Part shown: in pieces, positions 1 to 5,574 of the stretch
Layout of the letters: the number at the start of each line of letters is the position of its first letter
How positions within the stretch are numbered: position 1 is the stretch's first letter
Source: CAIZGX01 sp964430305
GTDB taxonomy: Bacteria > Bacteroidota > Bacteroidia > Flavobacteriales_D > Sanyastnellaceae
Length of the DNA stretch: 8,227 bases
Assembly: GCA_964430305.1 (NCBI GenBank)
Contig: CAYSEX010000078.1
Location: 1 to 8,227 of the forward strand
Direction of reading: 5' to 3'
Notes under the pieces: model-generated
Told to the model about the DNA's origin: nothing
What the model saw: the letters and a program-made list of their open reading frames with translations, nothing else
Databases searched by the model: none
Made by a program: the position numbers and the translations under genes

Positions 1-8
1 TTTGCTGC

Positions 9-875
9 ATGGAACATAACCTAATTAGATCGGAAATAGATTCGCGAATATTCACCATTCGTGGAATGCAGGTGATGCTGGACAGTGATCTAGCAAAGTT
101 ATACAATGTGCAAACCAAAGCATTGAACCAAGCTGTTAAGCGGAATTTAGAACGATTCCCAAAAACTTTTCGCTTCCAATTGACTGAAAATGAATTGCAA
201 ATCTTGAGGTCACAAATTGTGACTTCAAGTGAAATGCATGGAGGAAGAAGATTTTTGCCCTTTGTATTCACAGAACAGGGAGTTGCTATGCTGTCGGCTG
301 TATTAAAAAGCTCTATCGCTGTGAGTGTTAGTATTGAAGTCATGGAAGCGTTTGTTGAACTCCGAAAATCTCATTCAGAGGTTTATCTTTTGTCAAAGCG
401 AATTGCCAACTTAGAGCAAAGACAAAAGAATACGGAATCTAGTCTTAACAAAGTCCTAAATGCACTAGAAGGAAACAACATCCCTAGAAGCGGCATTTTC
501 TTCAACGACCAAATCTTCGACGCATATGTCTTTTCAAGCGAACTCATTTCTAAGGCAAAAAAATCAATCATTCTCATCGACAACTACATTGACGAAACCA
601 CACTCCTTCAACTTTCAAAAAGAAATAAAAAAGTACATTGTATTATTTACACGGAAAAAATAACCGCACAGTTAAAACTCGATTTAGAAAAACACAATGC
701 GCAATACAATTCCATTGAAATCAGAATTCTGAAAAACGCTCATGACCGCTTTATTATTCTCGATGAAAAAGAACTCTATCATCTTGGTGCATCTTTAAAA
801 GATTTAGGAAAGCGTTGGTTTGCATTTTCAAGAATAGATGGTCTTGTCAAAGAAATATTAGATCACCTGCAGTGA
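9..875 (+). CDS. ORF6N-domain protein with PLD-like C-terminal domain
   Basis: The 288-residue product has three parts. Residues about 11-110 match the ORF6N domain, a presumed DNA-binding module of phage antirepressor-like proteins: it starts with a RIFTIRG-type strand, has an LDSDLAKLYNV segment, an NLERFPKTFRFQL segment and an FVFTEQGVAML segment. Residues about 125-155 are heptad-like and probably a coiled coil. Residues about 170-288 resemble one phospholipase-D-like half-domain, with His245-x-Arg247-x4-Asp252 followed by Gly-Ala-Ser (260-262). This is the HKD signature with Arg replacing Lys, so catalysis is uncertain. The ATG at 9 is the first in frame, but only eight upstream bases are visible. 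It is cytoplasmic, with no signal peptide. Such proteins are frequent in Bacteroidota and often sit in accessory regions. The biological role is unknown; regulation of a mobile element or nucleic-acid binding is possible. The next gene is convergent. Family call is confident, function is not. Confidence 0.85.
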   Translation: MEHNLIRSEIDSRIFTIRGMQVMLDSDLAKLYNVQTKALNQAVKRNLERFPKTFRFQLTENELQILRSQIVTSSEMHGGRRFLPFVFTEQGVAMLSAVLKSSIAVSVSIEVMEAFVELRKSHSEVYLLSKRIANLEQRQKNTESSLNKVLNALEGNNIPRSGIFFNDQIFDAYVFSSELISKAKKSIILIDNYIDETTLLQLSKRNKKVHCIIYTEKITAQLKLDLEKHNAQYNSIEIRILKNAHDRFIILDEKELYHLGASLKDLGKRWFAFSRIDGLVKEILDHLQ

Positions 876-881
876 TCAAAT
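857..881. terminator. Imperfect inverted repeat, possible bidirectional terminator
   Basis: GATCAC (861-866) and GTGATC (872-877) form a perfect 6-bp stem around the 5-base loop CTGCA. After one A-A mismatch, ATT (857-859) pairs with AAT (879-881). The repeat spans the stop codon of the ORF6N gene (873-875) and lies about 45 bases beyond the end of the convergent minus-strand gene. Read on the minus strand it is followed by a moderately T-rich stretch; on the plus strand the tail is poor. The position between convergent genes suits termination, but the stem is short and no strong T-run follows. Confidence 0.3.
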
Positions 882-921
882 CTTCGAATCAATCTTTCAG
901 ATCAATCATTGCCTAATGAAA

Positions 922-1755
922 TTACTTCTCCTTTTCAACAAAAGGTGCTACTGGTATGGCGGGAGAATACACCCATTTTTTCTTGTTCCAAATGAACGCA
1001 TCATTGCTTCCATCAGGACCATACTCCGGAAAAAAACCCTCGAAAGCCGGATCGCGCGGAGCCAAATGGTCAAAAACAATGGCGTTCGATTTTCCATAAT
1101 AACGCAATGCACAAGCAATCTGATCACTGTATTCCAGAACATAGCGCTTCATGGGCTTGGTTTTCTCAACAAACTCAAAAACACTAGCCCCGAACGAAAC
1201 ATCTTTATTCTCAATATTCAAAATCTCTATGATCTTCTTATTGGTCAATGCATCATTACCCTGAAATGCCAATAACGCATATTGCTTACCTACGCCTCGC
1301 TTCACAGGCATTTCAGCAATGCCATAATACACTGCTCCACACCACTTCTCACTGCTGAACTGTTTATTTAAAAATTTATCAAGCTCAGTTGTTTCAGTCA
1401 ACTTCACCCACCACCTTCCTTCTTTTTTCGACTGCACATGCACACATCCGAAGTACTTCATACTTCCATCTACATTCAAATAATTCCAAGTAAAAATGCG
1501 TACACGAGCATCTTTTGAAAACGGCTTGAACATGGTTACGCGTTCAAACGGATACGTCATGAAATTCTCATTCACACTGCAAAGTGCCAAAACATCAATC
1601 ATCTCGTCGGCCACAACAACACTCTCTTCAGGCGAGCCTTGCACAAACTTCTTGTACAAGTCCAACAAGGTAGCTTCCCCCTCTTCACAGGTCATGCCCC
1701 AAGAAATAACTGGAAGCCAAACAAACCAACACAATAGTATTTTTTTCATACCCAT
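922..1755 (-). CDS. Secreted protein of unknown function
   Basis: A 277-residue protein with an N-terminal signal peptide (residues about 1-20: Lys-Lys, a hydrophobic core, probable cut after VISWG). The Cys at 23 is not in a lipobox, so it is probably periplasmic or exported rather than a lipoprotein. The mature part is rich in aromatic residues and contains blocks that look conserved: a YPF segment near 68, a YFGCVHV segment near 102, KWCGAVYYGI near 139, FQGNDALTNKKIIEIL near 165, FGASVF, and FDHLAP (228-233) followed by an EGFFPEYGPDGSNDAF segment. I recall similar uncharacterised exported proteins in Bacteroidota but know no function. Two starts are possible: ATG at 1755 or ATG at 1749, two codons later and directly before the Lys-Lys pair. 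It lies 15 bases after the preceding barrel-like gene and is probably the last gene of that operon. Confidence 0.8.
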   Translation of the reverse strand: MGMKKILLCWFVWLPVISWGMTCEEGEATLLDLYKKFVQGSPEESVVVADEMIDVLALCSVNENFMTYPFERVTMFKPFSKDARVRIFTWNYLNVDGSMKYFGCVHVQSKKEGRWWVKLTETTELDKFLNKQFSSEKWCGAVYYGIAEMPVKRGVGKQYALLAFQGNDALTNKKIIEILNIENKDVSFGASVFEFVEKTKPMKRYVLEYSDQIACALRYYGKSNAIVFDHLAPRDPAFEGFFPEYGPDGSNDAFIWNKKKWVYSPAIPVAPFVEKEK

Positions 1756-1770
1756 AGAACGCTATTTCAT

Positions 1771-2490
1771 TTAAATATTGTAAGGTATTTTTTTATTCGA
1801 AAACAACCAACAAAACTCAAATCCCACCTGCCAATTCCAATTGAACGTTTGCTCAGGGAAACCATTGAATCGCTGCTCATGAGTCAAAAATTTGGCTGCG
1901 TCTTGAAAGCGTTGATTGTAATAGCCCATTGCCCCAACGTAGGGAGAAATCACCAGCTTTTTGCCCAACACCAACAAGCGATACGTTAACTCTCCACCAC
2001 AATACGGCGCAATGGACCGCATTTTCTTCTCAATTGACCGACCCTGAAAATCAATGCGCTGCTCTGCTGCCGCTACCCCCAAATCGAGAGTCAACATGAG
2101 TCTATTTCCAACCGGACCTGGACTATAGACATCGAACCAAGAGCGCGGTCCGGTAAACAACTTCACCCCTGCTTGAATTCCAGTATAATTGATTGAAATG
2201 GAATCGGCCGTTAACAACCCTGTACTCATTTGCGAGAATCCCAACATTGGAGCAACAAACAAGCTTCGTTCTTTTCGCAAGGTGATTAAATACCCCATTG
2301 ACGTTTGGTAACCCAATTGTAAAGGTTGAAGGGTGGGGTTTTCAATTTGATTCAGTACCAACATGGAATCCAACCCAGAGCGAATATCTTCATGCTCGAA
2401 AGCCGAAGCTCCACCTCTGAAAAACAGTTGTGAATATCCAACAGATAACCAAATCATTGAAACTATGAGGCAAGCAAAACTTTTTTTCAT
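1771..2490 (-). CDS. Exported outer-membrane beta-barrel-like protein
   Basis: The 239-residue product begins with a clear signal peptide (MKKSFACLIVSMIWLSVGYS, cut probably before Gln21). The rest consists of alternating polar and hydrophobic stretches with many Gly and aromatic residues, such as the LGYQTSMGYLITLR, LFVAPMLGFSQM, INYTGIQAGVKLF, LMLTLDLGVAAA, LVISPYVGAMGYYNQ and WNWQVGFEFCWLF segments. These look like transmembrane beta-strands of a small outer-membrane barrel. I cannot assign it to a named family. The start ATG overlaps the stop of the upstream haemoglobin gene in an ATGA junction, which fixes the start and suggests translational coupling. The next gene begins 15 bases downstream. 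It probably sits in the outer membrane, with an unknown ligand or role. Barrel topology is inferred by eye from strand pattern. Confidence 0.75.
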   Translation of the reverse strand: MKKSFACLIVSMIWLSVGYSQLFFRGGASAFEHEDIRSGLDSMLVLNQIENPTLQPLQLGYQTSMGYLITLRKERSLFVAPMLGFSQMSTGLLTADSISINYTGIQAGVKLFTGPRSWFDVYSPGPVGNRLMLTLDLGVAAAEQRIDFQGRSIEKKMRSIAPYCGGELTYRLLVLGKKLVISPYVGAMGYYNQRFQDAAKFLTHEQRFNGFPEQTFNWNWQVGFEFCWLFSNKKIPYNI

Positions 2491-2837
2491 GACGCATTGA
2501 ATTTAGTACCCATGGTCCAAGCCAAGGTATGTGCCCGCAACTTCGCTGCTTCGGCATTGGGTCCAGTGAAATGTGCATTCACCGTTTCTGAAAATAAGTC
2601 ATTCCAATGCATGTACGCTTGCATTCTGGCTTGCAGGTGCTGATGCACATCGGTAATATTTGTAGTATATCCTGGTTCATCTAACAATACAAAACTCCAA
2701 AAGTGAATCATTTTAGGTTTATGCTTTTCGAAATTAACGTGTTTGAAAAAAGGGCCCAACACATCATCTGCAAGCACACGATCGTAAAACGCATTGACCA
2801 ATAAAACAATATCTTCCTTCGAAGTAATGTCTTTCAT
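2487..2837 (-). CDS. Group III truncated haemoglobin
   Basis: A 116-residue globin, close to the usual length of this family. The typical landmarks are visible: Phe17-Tyr18 (B9-B10) in an AFYDRV segment, ADDVLGPFF, probable distal His39 (E7) in HKPKMIHFWS, LLDEPGY, proximal haem ligand His65 (F8) in NITDVHQHL, Trp78 (G8) in HWNDLF, and a C-terminal FTGPNAEAAKLRAHTLA helix. Family members bind haem b and O2 or NO; roles in nitrosative or oxidative stress have been proposed, and the function of group III is not settled. There is no signal peptide, so it is cytoplasmic. The gene overlaps both neighbours by ATGA junctions: its start overlaps the stop of the upstream exported-protein gene, and its stop overlaps the start of the next exported barrel-like gene. 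It is therefore an internal gene of an operon otherwise made of envelope proteins, which is unusual. Residue numbering of helices is by analogy to known group III globins. Confidence 0.93.
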   Translation of the reverse strand: MKDITSKEDIVLLVNAFYDRVLADDVLGPFFKHVNFEKHKPKMIHFWSFVLLDEPGYTTNITDVHQHLQARMQAYMHWNDLFSETVNAHFTGPNAEAAKLRAHTLAWTMGTKFNAS

Positions 2838-3409
2838 TTTTCTTTCAATTTAAACCTGCGTGAATAACAAATCAAAGCTCCCAAATAAGGCTCGCGGAAA
2901 TTCCAGTTGCCAGTCACAAGCAAGCTAAAGCCATGTTCTTTTTTATTCCATCCCAACTCCAATTGTGCAGGAACACCTATGGTCATTCCCACCTTATAAT
3001 CGAATTGATTCAGCACTTGCTGAGCACTATCGCCATACATGCGCACATTCACCCCCATGCCGGCAGCAATATGCATGTAAACATTTTTGTGTGCCCAGCC
3101 ATTCCCCCACAAAACACCCAATTCCACATTTCTATTTTTACGAAAGTAGATGCTATCATTCGGTCCTTCAATGAGCTCTTGGTTGTATGAGAACCGCGTG
3201 GTTGAAGAGACCGTTTCTCCGAACACGGTTCGCGAAGCCAGCAAGTGGTATGAAAGATAATCTGAAGTAGTGAGCCCCACTCCGTAATTGACCCAATTCT
3301 TTTTGTGTAAAGCATTGGCTGCGTATTGACCCTGCATACCCATATTCAAGACCATTGCAATGATCAAACACACACCCGAATACAACCTACCAATAGAAAA
3401 GAACCTCAT
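2834..3409 (-). CDS. Exported barrel-like protein of unknown function
   Basis: A 191-residue protein with an N-terminal signal sequence (residues about 1-27, Arg2 and Arg8, hydrophobic core GVCLIIAMVLNMGM, cut near Gln26-Gly27). The remainder has several Gly/aromatic alternating segments suggestive of outer-membrane strands: VNYGVGLTTSDYLSYHLLAS, NVELGVLWGNGW, VYMHIAAGMGVNVRMYG, YKVGMTIGVPAQLELGWN, HGFSLLVTGNWNF and YLGALICYSRRF. I do not recognise a named family. It is the first gene of the compact minus-strand operon. Its stop overlaps the start of the truncated haemoglobin gene (ATGA), and a TAnnTTTG element lies four bases before its ATG. It follows the Smr gene by 69 bases. A cell-envelope location is likely, function unknown. 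Confidence 0.72.
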   Translation of the reverse strand: MRFFSIGRLYSGVCLIIAMVLNMGMQGQYAANALHKKNWVNYGVGLTTSDYLSYHLLASRTVFGETVSSTTRFSYNQELIEGPNDSIYFRKNRNVELGVLWGNGWAHKNVYMHIAAGMGVNVRMYGDSAQQVLNQFDYKVGMTIGVPAQLELGWNKKEHGFSLLVTGNWNFREPYLGALICYSRRFKLKEK

Positions 3410-3413
3410 GGCT

Positions 3414-3421
3414 CAAACTTA
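3414..3421 (-). promoter_or_regulatory. Candidate -7 element (TAAGTTTG) of the four-gene operon
   Basis: Read on the minus strand this is TAAGTTTG, a perfect match to the Bacteroidota -7 consensus TAnnTTTG. It is followed by AGCC and then the ATG at 3409. Since this element normally ends about four bases before the transcription start, the transcript would begin at or next to the A of the ATG. No good TTTG -33 element is seen at the usual spacing, which lowers confidence. Confidence 0.4.
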
Positions 3422-3438
3422 TTTCAGATTAAGACGTA

Positions 3439-3478
3439 AATCGCCCCCGATTGTTGCATGTTATCCCCAAAGACATGC
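3439..3478 (-). other. Two small inverted repeats after the Smr stop codon
   Basis: GCATGT (3456-3461) and ACATGC (3473-3478) form a 6-bp stem with an 11-base loop directly after the stop codon of the Smr gene. AATCG (3439-3443) and CGATT (3448-3452) form a 5-bp stem around CCCC. Both lie in the 69-base gap before the next minus-strand gene. Neither is followed by a T-run in the direction of transcription, so intrinsic termination is doubtful; partial attenuation or an RNA 3'-end structure is possible. Confidence 0.25.
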
Positions 3479-4075
3479 TCATTTCCTGAATCGAACCTCA
3501 GTAGCTCCGTGTCCGTATTTCTGATAGTTTCCATCTAAAAATTCACACTGCGGATAATACATGCGCAAATGCTGACGAATTTCTTGACGCAGCACACCCT
3601 GCCCCACCCCATGAATGAATATGATTTTCTTCACCTTGCGTTCTTCAGCTATGCGCAACATGCGCTCGAAATGTTGCATTTGAACCTCTACAATTTCGCC
3701 GTTGCTCATGTTGGAATAATGATCCAGAAGCTCATGAATATGCAAATCAACCTCAAAATCTTGACCTGAGTTTGGAAGATCACTTGAAGCTCTTTCGTTG
3801 TATCGCGACTTAAAATCACGTGCAGCAACACGCACTGCCTCTGAGTCCATATTGCGATCCAACATTTCCCTTGTACTAGGCACAATGCTATTATACTGCT
3901 GCATCTCTTTTTGTTGATTGGGAACTAGAACAAGCTCAGAAATTTCATGTTCAAAGGCGAAACCACTGCTGTCTTCAACCAGAGCAAGGTGTTCATTGAG
4001 AAACTGAATGATATACCCCTCACCTTCATCGTTCAAAAAACGAACAAAATCACCAATTTGAAATTTCGCATTCAT
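3479..4075 (-). CDS. Short Smr-domain protein with KOW-like N-terminus
   Basis: The 198-residue product has an N-terminal small beta-barrel-like segment (residues about 4-52: FQIGDFVRFLNDEGEGYI, LALVEDSSGFAFEHEISELVLV), a polar linker with Glu/Arg/Asp residues (about 55-105), and a C-terminal Smr domain (about 107-198). Smr hallmarks are the EVDLHIHEL segment with Asp110-Leu-His112, IIFIHGVGQGVLRQEIR (His155-Gly-Val-Gly158-Gln-Gly160) and YGHGATEV near the end. Smr domains bind or cut nucleic acids and occur alone or in MutS2. The layout recalls Bacteroidota DUF2027/Smr proteins, but from memory those are longer, so this one would lack part of the middle region. It is cytoplasmic. The ATG at 4075 is preceded by a TAACTTTG element at four bases. 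It is divergent from the MBOAT gene. Nucleic-acid binding is probable, the target is unknown. Confidence 0.88.
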   Translation of the reverse strand: MNAKFQIGDFVRFLNDEGEGYIIQFLNEHLALVEDSSGFAFEHEISELVLVPNQQKEMQQYNSIVPSTREMLDRNMDSEAVRVAARDFKSRYNERASSDLPNSGQDFEVDLHIHELLDHYSNMSNGEIVEVQMQHFERMLRIAEERKVKKIIFIHGVGQGVLRQEIRQHLRMYYPQCEFLDGNYQKYGHGATEVRFRK

Positions 4076-4079
4076 AATA

Positions 4080-4087
4080 CAAAGTTA
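4080..4087 (-). promoter_or_regulatory. Candidate -7 element (TAACTTTG) of the Smr gene
   Basis: On the minus strand the bases read TAACTTTG, a perfect TAnnTTTG match, then TATT and the ATG at 4075. The spacing to the start codon is four bases, the same as for the operon at 3409, and would give a leaderless or nearly leaderless mRNA. A TTTG sits upstream (4115-4118), but the 27-base gap is longer than usual for a -33 element. Confidence 0.4.
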
Positions 4088-4143
4088 AAAACGGAATGTG
4101 CATATCTCGTTCTACAAAAACAAATGATTTGAACATCGTTTCT

Positions 4144-4151
4144 TTACTTTG
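4144..4151 (+). promoter_or_regulatory. Possible -7 element of the O-acylation cassette
   Basis: TTACTTTG matches TAnnTTTG except for the second base. It lies 27 bases upstream of the ATG at 4179 and within the 103-base divergent region shared with the Smr gene. If used, transcription would begin near 4155 and give a leader of roughly 24 bases. The nearest upstream TTTG (4128-4131) is only 12 bases away, too close for a normal -33 element, so this is weak. Confidence 0.25.
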
Positions 4152-4178
4152 ATACAACCTTCATCCTATAGAAAACTC

Positions 4179-5573
4179 ATGGTATTTTCCAGCCTCATTT
4201 TCATTTACTTTTTCTTGCCAGCTTCATTGCTTGCCTACTTCTTGATTCCAAGCATGACTTGGAAAAATATCATTTTACTTCTCTTCTCATTACTATTTTA
4301 TTCCTGGGGCGAACCCATTTGGTTAACCTTACTTCTTTTCTCTAGTGCACTGAATTATGGCGTATCCATCTGGATGAATCAATCTAAGGGGAAGCCACAA
4401 GCGAAGCTTGCATTGATCTTGGGAATTGTGCTGAATTTAAGTCTGTTGATGACATTCAAGTATGCCGATTTCTTCGTAGAAAATACCAATTGGATTTTCG
4501 GTACAGCTTTTACCAAACCAGGAATTACCCTTCCGCTTGGAATTTCGTTCTATACATTCCTTGCACTTTCCTATTTGCTAGATGTGTACCGAGGTCACAG
4601 TCAGGTTCAGCGAAACATCTTGAATTTCATGGTTTACGTGAGTATGTTTCCGCACTTGGTTGCGGGGCCTATTGTAAGATACAGCGAAATTGAAAATGCA
4701 ATCCATTTTAGAAAGACAACTTTAAGCTTGGCATGGAGTGGCGTGAATCGGTTTTGTCTCGGTTTATTCAAAAAAGTTGTCATTGCCAACACGGCCAGTA
4801 TTTTGGTTGAGAAATATTTAGACGTACAATTTTTAACGCTCTCCTCTCCTGAAGCTTGGTTTGGAATAACACTTTTCTCCATTCAAATCTATTTTGACTT
4901 TTCCGGTTATTCAGATATGGCCATTGGTCTAGGAAGATTATTTGGTTTTGAGTTTCATGAAAATTTCAACCACCCCTATGCTGCAACTTCTGTTGGAGAT
5001 TTCTATAAGCGCTGGCACATGTCTTTAGGAAGATTCTTTCGAAATTACGTTTACATTCCTTTGGGTGGAAACCGAAGTAATCAGTTGAGAAATATTTTCA
5101 TTGTCTGGTTGCTCACCGGATTTTGGCACGGCGCAAGTTGGAATTTCGTTTTGTGGGGAGCATTCTTTGGATGCTGTATGATTCTTGAAAAATTACTTGA
5201 ACGTCCGCTGCAAGCGACACCGCGCATTTTTAAACACAGCTATACGCTTTTACTAATTGTATTCAGCAGAGCCATTTTCTATTACGTAGATTTCGAAAAA
5301 TTAAAATCGTTCGTAGTCACACTGTTTCACTCCGAACATGCGGTGTCCATGAATTTAAAAAATGATTTGGTGGGCTACATGTTCTTTTTTGCAACCGCCA
5401 TTGCATTCTGTATTCCCTGGAATGAGATGTTTACAAGTCAATCGAAAATAGCAACGTGGTCCAATCGAATATACTTCTACGCAGCTCCTGTTATCAATCT
5501 TGTATTTCTTGCATTGGGAACCATTTTATTGATAGACGATACCTACAACCCCTTTATTTATTTCCGATTCTAA
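4179..5573 (+). CDS. MBOAT-family membrane O-acyltransferase (AlgI/PatA-like)
   Basis: A polytopic inner-membrane protein of 464 residues, the usual length for AlgI-type MBOAT proteins. I chose the ATG at 4179 because the product then starts MVFSSLIFIYFFLPASLLAY, the typical family N-terminus; an in-frame TTG at 4149 would add ten polar residues and overlaps a possible promoter element. Visible family blocks are NIILLLFSLLFYSWGEP, a YTFLALSYLLDVYRG segment, FPHLVAGPIVRY, IQIYFDFSGYSDMAIGLGRL, FYKRWHMSLGRFFRNYVYIP with His280 and LGGNR, and GFWHGASWNFVLWGAFFG with the conserved MBOAT His317. Such proteins move acyl groups, usually acetyl, from a cytoplasmic donor across the membrane for transfer to extracytoplasmic polysaccharide by a partner. 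The partner here is the DHHW gene starting one base after its stop. The polysaccharide substrate is not shown by the sequence. Confidence 0.95.
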   Translation: MVFSSLIFIYFFLPASLLAYFLIPSMTWKNIILLLFSLLFYSWGEPIWLTLLLFSSALNYGVSIWMNQSKGKPQAKLALILGIVLNLSLLMTFKYADFFVENTNWIFGTAFTKPGITLPLGISFYTFLALSYLLDVYRGHSQVQRNILNFMVYVSMFPHLVAGPIVRYSEIENAIHFRKTTLSLAWSGVNRFCLGLFKKVVIANTASILVEKYLDVQFLTLSSPEAWFGITLFSIQIYFDFSGYSDMAIGLGRLFGFEFHENFNHPYAATSVGDFYKRWHMSLGRFFRNYVYIPLGGNRSNQLRNIFIVWLLTGFWHGASWNFVLWGAFFGCCMILEKLLERPLQATPRIFKHSYTLLLIVFSRAIFYYVDFEKLKSFVVTLFHSEHAVSMNLKNDLVGYMFFFATAIAFCIPWNEMFTSQSKIATWSNRIYFYAAPVINLVFLALGTILLIDDTYNPFIYFRF

Positions 5574-5574
5574 C

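Noticed and set aside
916..1275. 119-residue plus-strand open frame
   Set aside because: It lies entirely antisense to the secreted-protein gene, which has a signal peptide and a coherent protein composition; the frame shows no recognisable domain.
1496..1774. 92-residue plus-strand open frame
   Set aside because: Antisense to the secreted-protein gene, low-complexity Ser/Thr-rich translation, no domain or start signal.
2933..3315. Several 60-90 residue frames on both strands within the barrel-like gene
   Set aside because: They are shadows of the gene at 2834-3409, which has a signal peptide and precise ATGA coupling to its neighbour.
3569..3769. 66-residue plus-strand frame
   Set aside because: Antisense to the conserved Smr domain; no supporting features.
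4128..4131. TTTG as -33 element of the MBOAT promoter
   Set aside because: Only 12 bases separate it from the candidate -7 element, clearly shorter than the roughly 17-23 bases seen in Bacteroidota promoters.
4149..4178. TTG start giving a ten-residue longer MBOAT protein
   Set aside because: The extra residues are polar and unlike the family, the ATG at 4179 gives the canonical MVFSS N-terminus, and the TTG overlaps a possible -7 element.
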